From: Blastococcus sp. DSM 46786
Lineage (GTDB): Bacteria; Actinomycetota; Actinomycetes; Mycobacteriales; Geodermatophilaceae
NCBI RefSeq assembly: GCF_900109665.1
Contig: NZ_FOAO01000021.1
Coordinates: forward strand, 31,230-95,229
DNA: 64,000 bases
Reading direction: 5' to 3'
Shown: positions 17,315 through 26,305 of the stretch, one piece after another
How positions within the stretch are numbered: the stretch's first letter is position 1
Layout: every line of letters begins with the position of its first letter
The notes under the pieces: model-generated
What the model was told of the DNA's origin: nothing
Seen by the model: only the letters and a program-made list of their open reading frames with translations
The model's database searches: none
Program-made: the position numbers and the translations under genes

Positions 17315-18831
17315 CGCTCGCCCGTACGTGGTCGGTGGGTCTCGCCGGGGTCCGCGGCGCCATGGTGGAGGTGGAGGTGGACATCGCCGCCGGGCTGCCC
17401 GGCGTGGCGCTCGTCGGGTTGCCCGACGCCGTGGTCCGCCAGTCGGTCGACCGGGTGCGCGCCGCGATCGCCAACGCCGGCGGCGAGTTCCCCGTCCGCC
17501 GCGTGACCATCGGGCTCTCGCCGGCGTCGATGCCCAAGCAGGGGAGCGGCTTCGACCTCGCCCTGGCCGCCGCCGTGCTGGCCGCCGCGGGAGCGGTGCC
17601 CGAGGCGGCCGTCGACCGGCTGGTGCTCCTGGGGGAGCTCGGGCTGGACGGCTCGGTGCGGGCGATCCGCGGCGTCCTGCCCGCGGTGCTCGCCGCGGCG
17701 CGGGCCGGGCACGACCAGGTCGTCGTCCCGGCGGCCAACGCGGCCGAGGCCGCCCTGGTCGACCGGGTCGAGGTGCTCGCCGTCGCGACCCTCACCCAGC
17801 TCGTCGCCCACCTGCGAGGTGTGGAACAGCTGACCGCGCACCTCCGAGGGGCGGAGCCGGCCCTCCCGCCGGTCCCCGAGCTCGGGGACGTCGTCGGGCA
17901 GGCCGCAGGCCGCCGGGCGGTGGAGATCGCCGCCGCTGGTGGGCACCACCTCTACCTCGCCGGACCGCCCGGGGCAGGGAAGACGATGCTCGCCGAGCGG
18001 CTCCCCGGACTGCTGCCGCCGCTGGACGAGGAGGCGGCGCTCGAGGTCACCGCCATCCACTCCGTCGCGGGCATCCTGCCGGCCGAGGCGCCGCTGGTCA
18101 CCCGGCCGACCTTCGAGGCGCCGCACCACTCGGCGACCATGGCCGCGCTGATCGGCGGCGGGTCGGGTCAGATCCGGCCCGGCGCGCTCTGCCGGGCCCA
18201 CCGCGGCGTGCTCTTCCTCGACGAGGCGCCGGAGTTCCCCCGGGCCGTGCTCGACACCCTCCGCCAGCCGCTGGAGCGGGGCCAGGTCACCATCCAGCGG
18301 GCCGCGGGTGCCGCAACGTTCCCGTGCCGGGCGCAGCTCGTGCTGGCCGCGAACCCCTGCCCGTGCGCGACCGCCGCGGGCGACACCGCCTGCACCTGCA
18401 GCCCGCTGGAGCGGCGGCGCTACCAGGCGCGGCTGTCCGGGCCGCTGTTGGACCGGGTGGACCTGCGGGTCGAGCTACCGCCGGTCACCCGGGCGGCCTG
18501 GCTCGACGGGCTCCCGGCCCCGGAGTCCACCGCCGTGGTCGCCGCCCGGGTGGCGCGGGCACGGGCGGTGGCGCGGGCTCGGCTGGCCGGCACCGGTCTC
18601 TCCCTCAACAGCGAGGTGCCGGGTCGCCTGCTGCGCGACCGGTTCGCCGTCCCGCGCGCGTCGCTCCGGCTGGCGGAGCGGGCGCTGGAACGCGGGTCGA
18701 TCTCGGTGCGCGGGTTCGACCGGGTGGTGCGCGTGGCGTGGACCGTCGCCGACCTGGCCGGCCGGACCGTGCCGTGTGCCGACGACGTCGCCGAGGCCCT
18801 CGGCATGCGGCTGCAGCGGGCCGCGGCATGA
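17311..18831 (+). CDS. ComM/YifB-like Mg-chelatase-type AAA+ ATPase
   Basis: 506 residues from GTG overlapping the previous stop. An N-terminal Lon-like/ChlI domain (DIAAGLPGVALVGLPDAVV) precedes the AAA+ core with Walker A GPPGAGKTMLAERL (~residue 217) and Walker B GVLFLDEAPEF (~300), and a Cys-rich CPCATAAGDTACTC insertion before the C-terminal domain. ComM is a helicase that extends branch migration during natural transformation in proteobacteria. With dprA next door this suggests a DNA-uptake recombination module, though the pair is present in many actinobacteria not known to be competent. Confidence 0.93.
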   Translation: MTLARTWSVGLAGVRGAMVEVEVDIAAGLPGVALVGLPDAVVRQSVDRVRAAIANAGGEFPVRRVTIGLSPASMPKQGSGFDLALAAAVLAAAGAVPEAAVDRLVLLGELGLDGSVRAIRGVLPAVLAAARAGHDQVVVPAANAAEAALVDRVEVLAVATLTQLVAHLRGVEQLTAHLRGAEPALPPVPELGDVVGQAAGRRAVEIAAAGGHHLYLAGPPGAGKTMLAERLPGLLPPLDEEAALEVTAIHSVAGILPAEAPLVTRPTFEAPHHSATMAALIGGGSGQIRPGALCRAHRGVLFLDEAPEFPRAVLDTLRQPLERGQVTIQRAAGAATFPCRAQLVLAANPCPCATAAGDTACTCSPLERRRYQARLSGPLLDRVDLRVELPPVTRAAWLDGLPAPESTAVVAARVARARAVARARLAGTGLSLNSEVPGRLLRDRFAVPRASLRLAERALERGSISVRGFDRVVRVAWTVADLAGRTVPCADDVAEALGMRLQRAAA

Positions 18832-20078
18832 CCACTCTCGAGGAGGACCTGGAGGACGCCGCAGCGGCGCCGCGGGGGACCGGCGCTGTGCACCCGGGGG
18901 TGCGCCGGGCGCGGGCGTGGCTGAGCCGCGCGGTGGAACCGGGCACCGTCGATCTCTGGCGCTACGTCGAGGAGATCGGCCCCGTCGAGGCCGTGCTTCG
19001 GCTGCGGGCGGGGAGCGCGCCGGCCGGCATCCGGTCGCTGGTCGGTGCGCGGGTGGCGGAGGACGCCACCCTCCCCGACCTCCGCCGCGCCGAGGGCTGC
19101 GGCGCGCGGCTGGTGGTGCCCGAGGACGACGAGTGGCCCGCGTACCAGCTGCACGCGCTGACGGTCGCGGTCGCCGACGAGCCGCTCGTGCGGCGCGACC
19201 AGAGCAAGCGCACGCAGGCGCTGGTCCCGCCGATGGCGCTGTGGGTGCGGGGGCCGGCCCGTCTCGACGAGCTGACGGAGCGCTCGGTCGCCGTGGTGGG
19301 TGCCCGCGCGTCCAGCGCCTACGGCGAGCACGTGGCCGGGGAGCTGGGGCACCAGCTCGGCGAGCGGGGCTGGACCGTCGTCTCCGGGGGCGCCTTCGGC
19401 ATCGACGGGGCCGCCCACCGCGGGGCGCTGGCAGCGGAGGCGCCGACCATCGCGGTGCTCGCCTGCGGCGTGGACCGCTCCTACCCGGCCGGCAACGGTG
19501 CCCTGTTCCACCGGATCGCGGAGGACGGCCTGCTGGTGAGCGAGTGGCCGCCCGGCTGCGCCCCGCTGCGGCACCGCTTCCTCGTCCGCAACCGCCTCAT
19601 CGCGGCCCTGACGCGGGGGACGGTGGTCGTGGAGGCAGCTGCCCGGTCGGGCGCGCAGGCCACGGCCCACCGCGCGCAGAAGCTCGGCCGCCCGGTCATG
19701 GTGGTGCCGGGACCGGTGACCAGCGCGCTGTCCGTGGGCTGCCATGAGCTGCTGCGCGACGAGCACGTCGGCGCCGTCCTGGTGACGACCGCGGCCCAGG
19801 TCGTCGAGGCGGTCGGCCGCATCGGGGACGACCTCGCCCCGCCGGTCGAGCGCCCGGGCTCGCCCCGCGACGGGCTCTCCGACGTCGCCGCCCGCGTGCT
19901 CGACGCCTCCCCGGTGCGCATCGGCGTCAGCCCCGAGCGGCTCGCCAGGAGCGCGGGGTGCGACGTCCTGGACGTGCTGCGGGTGCTGCCCGCGCTGGAG
20001 CTGGCCGAGCTGGTCGAGTGGACCGGCACCGGCTGGCGGTTGGCCCCGCCGCCCAAGCCACCCGGCGCGGCGGCTTGA
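18828..20078 (+). CDS. dprA: DNA-processing protein DprA
   Basis: 416 residues, ATG overlapping the comM-like stop (ATGA). The Rossmann-like core carries [18 protein letters not shown] (~153-170), [18 protein letters not shown] and [17 protein letters not shown]; a C-terminal winged-helix ([20 protein letters not shown]) completes it. DprA loads RecA on incoming single-stranded DNA. The frame is open far upstream; this ATG is chosen because of the coupling and because the product length matches the family. Confidence 0.94.
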   Translation: MTTLEEDLEDAAAAPRGTGAVHPGVRRARAWLSRAVEPGTVDLWRYVEEIGPVEAVLRLRAGSAPAGIRSLVGARVAEDATLPDLRRAEGCGARLVVPEDDEWPAYQLHALTVAVADEPLVRRDQSKRTQALVPPMALWVRGPARLDELTERSVAVVGARASSAYGEHVAGELGHQLGERGWTVVSGGAFGIDGAAHRGALAAEAPTIAVLACGVDRSYPAGNGALFHRIAEDGLLVSEWPPGCAPLRHRFLVRNRLIAALTRGTVVVEAAARSGAQATAHRAQKLGRPVMVVPGPVTSALSVGCHELLRDEHVGAVLVTTAAQVVEAVGRIGDDLAPPVERPGSPRDGLSDVAARVLDASPVRIGVSPERLARSAGCDVLDVLRVLPALELAELVEWTGTGWRLAPPPKPPGAAA

Positions 20079-20109
20079 CCGGCGGCCGGAGCCGACGGAC
20101 GGTGCCCCC

Positions 20110-21048
20110 GTGGCCACCCCCAGCACCGACGAGGTCCGCGCCGGGCTGCCGCCCGCGCTGGCCGAGGCGCTGGCCGGCTACGAGGAGCACCTGACCGGGC
20201 AGCGGGACCTGTCGGCCAACACCGTTCGCAGCTACGTCGGCGACGTCGCGCGGCTGCTGGACCACCTGGCCCGGCGCAGCGGCACCCAGCCGCACGACCT
20301 CGACCTCGCCACCCTGCGCAGCTGGCTCGCCCAGGGCCGGACCCGCGGGCACAGCCGGTCGACGACCGCCCGGCACGCCTCGGCCGCGCGGTCGTTCACC
20401 GCCTGGCTGCGCCGGGCCGCACTCACGCCCGAGGACGTCGGTCAGCGCCTGGTGAGCCCCAAGACGCACCGCACCCTGCCCGACGTGCTGGCGCCCGAGC
20501 AGGCGCGGGCGCTGGTGGAGACGGCGGCGGGAGCCGAGGAGCCGGTGCGCCTCCGGGACGCGGTGGTGCTGGAGCTGCTCTACGCCAGCGGCATCCGGGT
20601 GAGCGAGCTCGTCGGCCTGGACGTCGACGACGTCGACAGGGGGCGACGGCTGCTGCGCGTCCTCGGCAAGGGGCGCAAGGAGCGCAGCGTGCCCTACGGC
20701 GTGCCCGCCGAACGGGCGCTGGAGGCGTGGCTGACCCGCGGGCGGCCGGCCCTGGCCCGCCCGGACTCGGGGCCCGCGCTGCTGCTGGGCCTGCGAGGTG
20801 GCCGGCTGGACGCCCGCGAGGCCCGCCGCACGGTGCACGCGGCGACGACCGGCGTCCCGGGTGCCCCGGACATCGGCCCGCACGGGTTGCGCCACTCCGC
20901 CGCCACGCACGTCCTCGAGGGCGGCGCGGACCTGCGTTCCGTACAGGAGCTGCTCGGCCACGCTAGCCTCGCGACGACACAGATCTACACGCACGTGACG
21001 GTCGAGCGGCTCCGTGCGGTCCACGCCCAGGCGCACCCCCGTGCCTGA
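20110..21048 (+). CDS. xerC: Tyrosine recombinase XerC
   Basis: 312 residues from GTG. The N-terminal SAM-like domain ([20 protein letters not shown]) is followed by the catalytic domain with Arg in GIRVSEL (~163), Lys in [15 protein letters not shown] (258-262), a second His in LLGHASL and Tyr293 in TTQIYTHV. All catalytic residues of a Xer enzyme are present. With XerD it would resolve chromosome dimers at dif; no dif was recognised here. The location between dprA and the sigma factor matches other actinobacteria, which favours housekeeping XerC over a phage integrase. Confidence 0.93.
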   Translation: MATPSTDEVRAGLPPALAEALAGYEEHLTGQRDLSANTVRSYVGDVARLLDHLARRSGTQPHDLDLATLRSWLAQGRTRGHSRSTTARHASAARSFTAWLRRAALTPEDVGQRLVSPKTHRTLPDVLAPEQARALVETAAGAEEPVRLRDAVVLELLYASGIRVSELVGLDVDDVDRGRRLLRVLGKGRKERSVPYGVPAERALEAWLTRGRPALARPDSGPALLLGLRGGRLDAREARRTVHAATTGVPGAPDIGPHGLRHSAATHVLEGGADLRSVQELLGHASLATTQIYTHVTVERLRAVHAQAHPRA

Positions 21049-21140
21049 GGCGCGCGACCGGGTGGCGGGACCTGCGGCGGCAGTCAGGACCACGCGGGAC
21101 CACGGACGGTGCCCGCGCAGCACGACCGAGGAGCGCCACC

Positions 21141-21941
21141 GTGTCTGAGGCAACCATCCACCGCATCGGCGGGTCCGGTGAGGACGCCGATGCCCTGCTG
21201 GCCGACCTGTGGGCGCGGTACGTCGAGGGCCGCGACGCCGGCCTGCGCGACCGGTTGATCCTCCACTACGCGCCGCTGGTTAAGTACGTCGCCGGCCGGG
21301 TGGGCAGCGGTCTGCCCGCGCACGTCGAGCAGGCCGACCTCATCTCCTACGGCACCTTCGGGCTCATCGACGCCATCACCCGGTACGAGCCCACCCGTGA
21401 GGTGAAGTTCGAGAGCTACGCGATGGCACGGATCCGCGGCGCGATCATCGACGAGCTGCGCAACACCGACTGGATCCCGCGGTCGGTCCGCGTCAAGGCG
21501 CGCGCTTTCGAGCGCACCGTCGCGGAGCTGGAGAGCAAGCTGCACCGGACGCCGACCGACGAAGAGGTCGCCGACGCCATGGAGATGGACGTCGAGGACA
21601 TCCGGAAGTTCCTGGGTCAGCTGTCGCTGGTCAACGTCGTCGCCCTCGACGAGCTGCTCACCGACGACGAGGGCGGTTCCCCGCGCCTCGGCGACACCCT
21701 GCAGGACCCCAGCGCGCTGGACCCGCAGGCCATGGCCGAGCACGGCGAGGCGCGGCAGCTGCTGGCCCGGGCCGTGGAGCAGCTGCCCGAGCGGGAGAAG
21801 GTCGTCGTCTCGCTCTACTACTTCGAGGGCCTCACGCTCGCCGACATCGGCCGCGTGCTCGGGGTGACCGAGAGCCGGATCTGCCAGCTGCACACCAAGG
21901 CGGTCCTGCACCTGCGCACCAAGCTCGCCGACATCGCCTGA
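21141..21941 (+). CDS. whiG: WhiG/FliA-type sigma-28 family RNA polymerase sigma factor
   Basis: 266 residues, GTG with GAGGAGCG upstream. Region 2 (LISYGTFGLIDAITRYEP, then FESYAMARIRGAIIDELR), region 3 (TPTDEEVADAMEMDVEDIR) and region 4 (LPEREKVVVSLYYFEGLTL, then VLGVTESRICQLHTKA) are complete. In Streptomyces, WhiG starts sporulation; in motile actinobacteria the same family transcribes flagellar genes. Geodermatophilaceae include motile budding cells, so either role is possible. No anti-sigma gene is adjacent. Confidence 0.92.
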   Translation: MSEATIHRIGGSGEDADALLADLWARYVEGRDAGLRDRLILHYAPLVKYVAGRVGSGLPAHVEQADLISYGTFGLIDAITRYEPTREVKFESYAMARIRGAIIDELRNTDWIPRSVRVKARAFERTVAELESKLHRTPTDEEVADAMEMDVEDIRKFLGQLSLVNVVALDELLTDDEGGSPRLGDTLQDPSALDPQAMAEHGEARQLLARAVEQLPEREKVVVSLYYFEGLTLADIGRVLGVTESRICQLHTKAVLHLRTKLADIA

Positions 21942-21974
21942 CGTCGCGCACCAGGCCTCGTCGGGGGTGGCCGG

Positions 21975-22658
21975 TCAGCCGCCGGTCGGCTGGTCGCCCG
22001 GGAGGGGGCCCAGCAGCGGCTGCGTGCCCGGGGGGTTGCGGTGCCCCTCCTGCCAGGGCAGCCGGCCGGCGGAGTCCGGCCAGATGAGCTGCAGGGCGTC
22101 CACGGTGCCGTGGAGCTCTTCGACCACGGCGAGACGTGCGGTGTCCTCGACGCGGAGGAAGACCACGGGGGAGTCCTCGTCGGTCAGCGCCGTCGTGGCG
22201 GTACCCGGCCCGAAGCGGGCACCGGCACGGACGGCCTCGCCGACCAGGTTCAGGTACTTCTCGGCGGCGGGGAAGGGGAGCCCCACCACGACGACCTCGG
22301 GGTGCTGCCACGCGGACAACCCCACCGTGTAGGAGTAGCGCGGCTCGCCCGGGGTGCCGCCACCGTGCAGCACCGCCCAGCCGAACTCGTCGATCACCCG
22401 GCGCAGGCCGCCCAGCACCTGGTCGGCGTCCTGCTCGCCCTCGACCGGCTCGGCCTCGACCGGCTCGGCCTCGACCGGCTCGGCCTCGACCGGCTCGGCC
22501 TCGACCGGCTCGGCCTCGACCGGCTCGGCCTCGACCGGCGCGGCCTCGGCCGGCCCGCCCTCGACCGGCTCCACGCCGGTCGTCCCGGCACCGGCCTGCT
22601 CGACACCGGTGGGCTCGCCGGAGCCCGGCTTCGCGGCTCGCTTGCGTCGGAATCGCAC
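21975..22658 (-). CDS. DUF4262 protein with a (PVEAE)n repeat linker
   Basis: 227 residues from GTG. After a basic start (RFRRKRAAKPG) and ~20 residues comes an acidic stretch of six perfect PVEAE-type repeats plus degenerate copies (~38-73). The C-terminal ~150 residues are DUF4262: WAVLHGGGTPGEPRYSYTVG, HPEVVVVGLP, VVFLRVED and QLIWPDSAGRLPW. The domain's function is unknown; it is widespread in actinobacteria. The start is supported by a TACCGT box six bases upstream. The repeat probably forms a flexible negative spacer. Confidence 0.85.
   Translation of the reverse strand: MRFRRKRAAKPGSGEPTGVEQAGAGTTGVEPVEGGPAEAAPVEAEPVEAEPVEAEPVEAEPVEAEPVEAEPVEGEQDADQVLGGLRRVIDEFGWAVLHGGGTPGEPRYSYTVGLSAWQHPEVVVVGLPFPAAEKYLNLVGEAVRAGARFGPGTATTALTDEDSPVVFLRVEDTARLAVVEELHGTVDALQLIWPDSAGRLPWQEGHRNPPGTQPLLGPLPGDQPTGG
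22441..22545. repeat. 15-bp tandem repeat inside the DUF4262 gene
   Basis: The unit TCGACCGGCTCGGCC is repeated six times without change at 22441-22530, with degenerate copies to about 22568. It is in frame and encodes PVEAE on the minus strand. Such arrays vary in copy number by slippage. Confidence 0.95.
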
Positions 22659-22664
22659 ACCTGG

Positions 22665-22670
22665 ACGGTA
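22665..22670 (-). promoter_or_regulatory. -10-like TACCGT for the DUF4262 gene
   Basis: On the minus strand TACCGT ends six bases before the GTG start, consistent with a leaderless transcript. Confidence 0.4.
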
Positions 22671-22724
22671 GCGCTGGGGTGCCGGGTCGCCCGGGATCCC
22701 CGCACGAACGGTGCGTACGGCCTG

Positions 22725-23285
22725 TTACCGGATGCCGACCCGGTGTGGTGCATCGTCGGCATCTCCGGCAAGGGGGAGCAGCCGCACCCGTGGGGGCCGG
22801 AGCAGCGTCATCGGGTCGAGGTAGACCTCGCCGCGGCGCGCTCCCCAGTGCAGGCAGGCGGCGACCGGGCACCCGCCGTGGCCGGGATCCAGCGCGCCCA
22901 GCGGATCGCCCCGGACCACGGTTCGGCCGGCGCCCACCGACGGCGTCACCGGTTCGTACGTCGTCCGCAACCCGCCGGGGTGGTCGACGCTGACCACCGG
23001 CCGCCCGGCGACCATCCCGGCGAAGACGACGACACCGTCGTCGGCCGCCAGCACCGGGGAGCCGGCGGCCGCCGCCAGGTCGACCCCGCGGTGCCCGGGC
23101 CCGTACCGGTGCGGAGGTGGCTCGAAGGGGCGGGTCACCACCGGCTCCCCGGGCAGCGGATCGCTCCAGGGCGGATCCGGCCGGGATGCCACGGCGGTGG
23201 TCGGCGCCGCCGTCGCAGGGACGACGCCGGCCAGCACCACCAGACCGAGGAGCAGGGCGGCGAGCGGACGGGCGCGGAGCGGCAT
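22725..23285 (-). CDS. Secreted M23-family (LytM-like) peptidase or peptidoglycan-binding protein
   Basis: 186 residues from ATG. A Sec signal ([19 protein letters not shown]...ATA, ~3-27) leads to a LytM fold: [19 protein letters not shown] carries the first zinc ligands HxxxD, and the last motif reads CLHWGARRG. In canonical M23 enzymes this is HxH; here the first His is Cys, a change I also remember from other short actinobacterial homologues placed before rpsB. It may hydrolyse peptidoglycan cross-links or may be an inactive regulator. A GAGCAT box lies six bases before the start. Confidence 0.85.
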   Translation of the reverse strand: MPLRARPLAALLLGLVVLAGVVPATAAPTTAVASRPDPPWSDPLPGEPVVTRPFEPPPHRYGPGHRGVDLAAAAGSPVLAADDGVVVFAGMVAGRPVVSVDHPGGLRTTYEPVTPSVGAGRTVVRGDPLGALDPGHGGCPVAACLHWGARRGEVYLDPMTLLRPPRVRLLPLAGDADDAPHRVGIR

Positions 23286-23291
23286 CCCCTG

Positions 23292-23297
23292 ATGCTC
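23292..23297 (-). promoter_or_regulatory. -10-like GAGCAT for the M23 gene
   Basis: GAGCAT on the minus strand ends six bases before the ATG; weak match to NANNNT, listed because the spacing equals that of neighbouring genes. Confidence 0.3.
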
Positions 23298-23371
23298 GTG
23301 GCGGGCCGCGTCCCGCGAGAGGGCCGGCCGGGAGGTGTGGACGCCCGCGCGGGCTGTGGACGGCCGGTGGC

Positions 23372-23964
23372 CTACCCGAGCGCGAGGACCGGGGCCACCA
23401 CGCAGAGCGCCACGGCGTAGGCGACGCCGGCGCGGACCAGGATCGCGCGTGCGCCGGCGGGCGGCTCGGGCGGCGGCAGCAGATCCGGCCGGCCCGCGCG
23501 GAGAACCCGTTCCTCGCGGTGGCTCCGGTGCAGCAGGGTGGCGAACCAGCCGGCCGCCAGCGCCGCGAGCCCCACCCACGTGCAGGCGACGAACACCGGC
23601 ACGGCATCGCGCACCACCGAGCCCGGGTCGTTGCGCCCTGGGGGCGCGGCGAGCAGCAGCATGGCCAGCGCCGGGCCGAGGGTCAGCCCTTTCAGCCACG
23701 CCGGATAGGAGCGGCCCCTGGCCAGCCGCCGCGCACCGGCCACGGCGACGAGCGCCGCGACCAGCGGGAGGGCCGCGGCACCCAGGACCTGATCGGCTCC
23801 GGTCGGCATCAGGCGCTCCAGGGCCCGTGCCAGCACGTCGAGATCGCTCAGCTCCCACGCCGTCACGCAGGCGGGCAGCAGGAAGGCGGCGACCAGCAAC
23901 GAGAGCCGCTGGAGTTGCAGGGGGACCGCTGCCGCTGTGCCGGGTCCACCAGCGCATCCGTCAC
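23372..23964 (-). pseudogene. Multi-pass membrane protein, apparent frameshift near its start
   Basis: A GTG at 23964 with AGGAG six bases upstream opens [15 protein letters not shown] and then hits a stop in a Cys-rich nonsense tail. The frame that makes sense ([20 protein letters not shown] onward) is offset by one base and runs to 23372 with at least four membrane segments and a loop [17 protein letters not shown]. Adding one base to the five-G run at 23920-23924 would join the two into a ~198-residue protein. Either the gene is broken, the run is a sequencing error, or translation begins at an internal start such as the TTG early in the membrane part, which has no visible RBS. I recognise no family. 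Confidence 0.6.
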
Positions 23965-24029
23965 GGACGACTCCTCTTCTCGTCGGCCCGAGCGGCCGGT
24001 CCGGGAGGGGCAGCCTGCCACGCGGGCGG

Positions 24030-24135
24030 CCCGCCGACCGGCGGGACGGCGGCTGCCTGTGGACGCGTATGCTGTCCGGTGCGGCCCGTGCGAGCGGGTC
24101 GACTTCGCGCGTCCTCTTTCCCGCCGATCGGCGGG
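24030..24135 (+). promoter_or_regulatory. rpsB: rpsB upstream region: TATGCT box between two near-identical palindromes
   Basis: The ~300-base gap 23965-24268 has no gene. CCCGCCGACCGGCGGG (24030-24045, one mismatch) and CCCGCCGATCGGCGGG (24120-24135, perfect) lie 90 bases apart; a good -10-like TATGCT at 24069-24074 lies between them. A transcript from it would have a ~190-base leader containing the second palindrome, which fits autoregulated ribosomal-protein operons. The -35 is not clear. Confidence 0.45.
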
Positions 24136-24268
24136 GCAGTCGCCACCTCGGTCCCGGCCCAGCCGGGTGAGTGGCGCCGCAGGACGCCAGGGCGGTGCAC
24201 CACCCGGTGCCCGCGACAACCGGAATCCGCGCGGCCCCGGTCGCGCGCGGAAGCAGAGAGGCTGCGAT

Positions 24269-25186
24269 ATGGCAGTCGTCAGCATGAAGCAGCTGCTCGA
24301 CAGCGGCGTCCACTTCGGGCACCAGACCCGTCGCTGGAACCCGAAGATGAAGCGCTTCATCTTCACCGAGCGCAACGGCATCTACATCATCGACCTGCAG
24401 CAGACGCTCGGGTACATCGACTCGGCCTACGAGTTCGTCAAGCAGACCGTGGCCCACGGCGGCTCGATCCTGTTCGTCGGCACGAAGCGCCAGGCGCAGG
24501 AGGTCGTCGCCGAGCAGGCGACCCGCGTCGGTATGCCCTACGTGAACCAGCGCTGGCTGGGCGGCATGCTCACCAACTTCCAGACCGTCCACAAGCGGCT
24601 CCAGCGCCTCAAGGAGCTCGAGGACATGGAGCAGACCGGCGTGCTGGTCAGCCTCTCCAAGAAGGAGCAGCTGGTCCTCAGCCGGGAGAAGGCCAAGCTC
24701 GAGCGCAGCCTCGGCGGTATCCGCGACATGCAGAAGGTGCCCAGCGCCATCTGGATCGTGGACACCAAGAAGGAGCACATCGCCGTCGGCGAGGCCCGCA
24801 AGCTCAACATCCCGGTCGTCGCGATCCTCGACACCAACTGCGACCCCGACGAGGTCGACTACAAGATCCCCGGCAACGACGACGCGATCCGCAGCATCAC
24901 GGTGCTGACCCGCGTCATCGCCGACGCCGTCGCCGAGGGCCTCATGGCCCGGTCGGCCGCGCAGGCCAACGCCGGCCGCGAGGCCGGCGAGGAGGCCGTC
25001 GGCGCCGGCGAGCCGCTGGCCGACTGGGAGCGCGAGCTGCTGACCGGCGGCACCGCCGACGAGCAGGCCGCCGCCACGCCGCTGCCCGAGACCCCGGCCC
25101 AGCCGGCCGACGCCACCGCCGGCGAGGTCGCCCCGGTCGAGGGCGTGCCCGCCACCACCGGTGGCAAGGAGACCCCCGAGGTCTGA
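24269..25186 (+). CDS. rpsB: 30S ribosomal protein S2
   Basis: 305 residues from ATG ([20 protein letters not shown]). Typical S2 motifs follow: [33 protein letters not shown], and [20 protein letters not shown]. The final ~70 residues are an Ala/Glu/Pro-rich acidic tail found in actinobacterial S2. S2 binds the 30S back near S1's site. The frame is open upstream through the whole gap, but the family start is unambiguous. It is followed by tsf, as in most bacteria. Confidence 0.97.
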   Translation: MAVVSMKQLLDSGVHFGHQTRRWNPKMKRFIFTERNGIYIIDLQQTLGYIDSAYEFVKQTVAHGGSILFVGTKRQAQEVVAEQATRVGMPYVNQRWLGGMLTNFQTVHKRLQRLKELEDMEQTGVLVSLSKKEQLVLSREKAKLERSLGGIRDMQKVPSAIWIVDTKKEHIAVGEARKLNIPVVAILDTNCDPDEVDYKIPGNDDAIRSITVLTRVIADAVAEGLMARSAAQANAGREAGEEAVGAGEPLADWERELLTGGTADEQAAATPLPETPAQPADATAGEVAPVEGVPATTGGKETPEV

Positions 25187-25195
25187 TCGACAGCC

Positions 25196-25229
25196 CGCCG
25201 TCCCTGCCGCACGCGCGGCGGGGACGGCG
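25196..25229 (+). terminator. Intercistronic hairpin between rpsB and tsf
   Basis: CGCCGTCCC pairs with GGGACGGCG and, inside, GCCGC with GCGGC, separated by one T-G mismatch, with an ACGC loop. It starts nine bases after the rpsB stop and has no T-tract. It could reduce read-through into tsf or protect the rpsB 3' end. Confidence 0.55.
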
Positions 25230-25272
25230 CTGCCGCGGTTCCCGCATCTTCGACACACCCAGAGGAAGTGAC

Positions 25273-26088
25273 ATGGCTGAGTTCACCGCAGCCGACGTCA
25301 AGCGTCTCCGCGACGCCACCGGCGCCGGCATGATGGACTGCAAGAAGGCCCTGACCGAGGCCGACGGCGACTACGACAAGGCCGTCGAGCTGCTGCGCGT
25401 CAAGGGCGCCAAGGACGTCGGCAAGCGCCTGGAGCGCTCGACGACCAACGGCGTCGTCGTCAGCAAGGACGGCGCCCTGCTCGAGCTCGACTGCGAGACG
25501 GACTTCGTCGCCAAGAACGCCGACTTCGTCGCGCTGGCCGAGCGGCTGCTCGAGATCGGCCTGCAGAGCAAGCCGGCCGACGCCGAGGCGCTGCTGGCCA
25601 CCGAGGACAACGGCCGGACCGTCGCCGCGCTGATCGAGGCCGAGTCGGCCCGCATCGGCGAGAAGCTGGTCCTCAGCCGGTTCGCCGCGTTCGAGGGCAC
25701 CACCGCCACCTACCTGCACAAGCGCGCCACCGACCTGCCCCCGGCCATCGGTGTCGCGGTGCAGTACTCCGGTGGCAGCGAGGACGCCGCCCGCAGCCTG
25801 GCGATGCACATCGCCGCCGCCCGGCCGCGCTACCTCACCCGCGAGGAGGTCCCGGCCGAGGCGGTCGAGACCGAGCGCCGCGTCGCCGAGCAGACGGCCA
25901 AGGAGGAGGGCAAGCCCGAGCAGGCGATCTCCAAGATCGTCGAGGGTCGGGTCAACGCCTACTACAAGGACTTCGTCCTGCTCGAGCAGCCGTCGATCAC
26001 CGAGCCCAAGCGCACGGTCAAGCAGATCGTCGACGAGGCCGGCCTGACCGTGGAGCGCTTCGCGCGCTTCGAGGTCGGCCAGGCCTGA
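25273..26088 (+). CDS. tsf: Elongation factor Ts
   Basis: 271 residues from ATG with AGAGGAAG upstream. The N-terminal UBA-like part [20 protein letters not shown] and the core motif [15 protein letters not shown] are diagnostic. It exchanges GDP for GTP on EF-Tu. The dimerisation domain is present and of actinobacterial length. A structured repeat begins directly at its stop codon, followed by a terminator. Confidence 0.97.
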   Translation: MAEFTAADVKRLRDATGAGMMDCKKALTEADGDYDKAVELLRVKGAKDVGKRLERSTTNGVVVSKDGALLELDCETDFVAKNADFVALAERLLEIGLQSKPADAEALLATEDNGRTVAALIEAESARIGEKLVLSRFAAFEGTTATYLHKRATDLPPAIGVAVQYSGGSEDAARSLAMHIAAARPRYLTREEVPAEAVETERRVAEQTAKEEGKPEQAISKIVEGRVNAYYKDFVLLEQPSITEPKRTVKQIVDEAGLTVERFARFEVGQA

Positions 26089-26089
26089 C

Positions 26090-26154
26090 GAAGGACCTCC
26101 CTGCCCCCCATCGCTCGCAGGCTCGCGACGGGGCCCTGCAGGGAGGCCGTTCCA
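26090..26154 (+). repeat. Stop-adjacent structured intergenic repeat, copy A
   Basis: Starts GAAGGACCTCCCTGC right after the tsf stop and ends GCAGGGAGGCCGTTCCA. CCTCCCTGC (26096-26104) pairs with GCAGGGAGG (26138-26146). Related copies follow the DUF503 gene (49159-49211) and dapB (63241-63302). Confidence 0.7.
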
Positions 26155-26163
26155 GCACGTCGC

Positions 26164-26209
26164 CAGACGACCGGCCCCGTTCCCCTCGTGGGACGGGGCC
26201 GGTCGTCTG
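26164..26209. terminator. Strong terminator hairpin after tsf
   Basis: CAGACGACCGGCCCCGT pairs with ACGGGGCCGGTCGTCTG, extended inward by CCC/GGG with one bulged T around a CTCGT apex. Likely separates rpsB-tsf from pyrH. The rest of the gap to 26305 shows nothing else. Confidence 0.75.
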
Positions 26210-26305
26210 TCCGGCCGGCGTCCTCGCCCGGCAGGAGCGAGATCCGCCCATGCGGCAGGATCACCCCACCGGCAGCCCCATCGACACCACCCCAGGGATG
26301 AACCG

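Noticed and set aside
17328..18827. Plus-strand frame upstream of and continuous with dprA
   Set aside because: It lies out of frame inside the comM-like gene; only the part from ATG 18828 is DprA.
20110..21048. xerC as a phage or island integrase
   Set aside because: Conserved housekeeping context between dprA and the sigma factor; no attachment site, tRNA or phage genes nearby.
22441..22568. Possible CRISPR-like array
   Set aside because: Units are 15 bp and contiguous without spacers, and are in frame within a protein.
22041..23420. Plus-strand frame opposite the DUF4262 and M23 genes
   Set aside because: Leu/Gly/Asp-rich repeat product mirrors the 15-bp array; the minus-strand proteins have recognisable domains.
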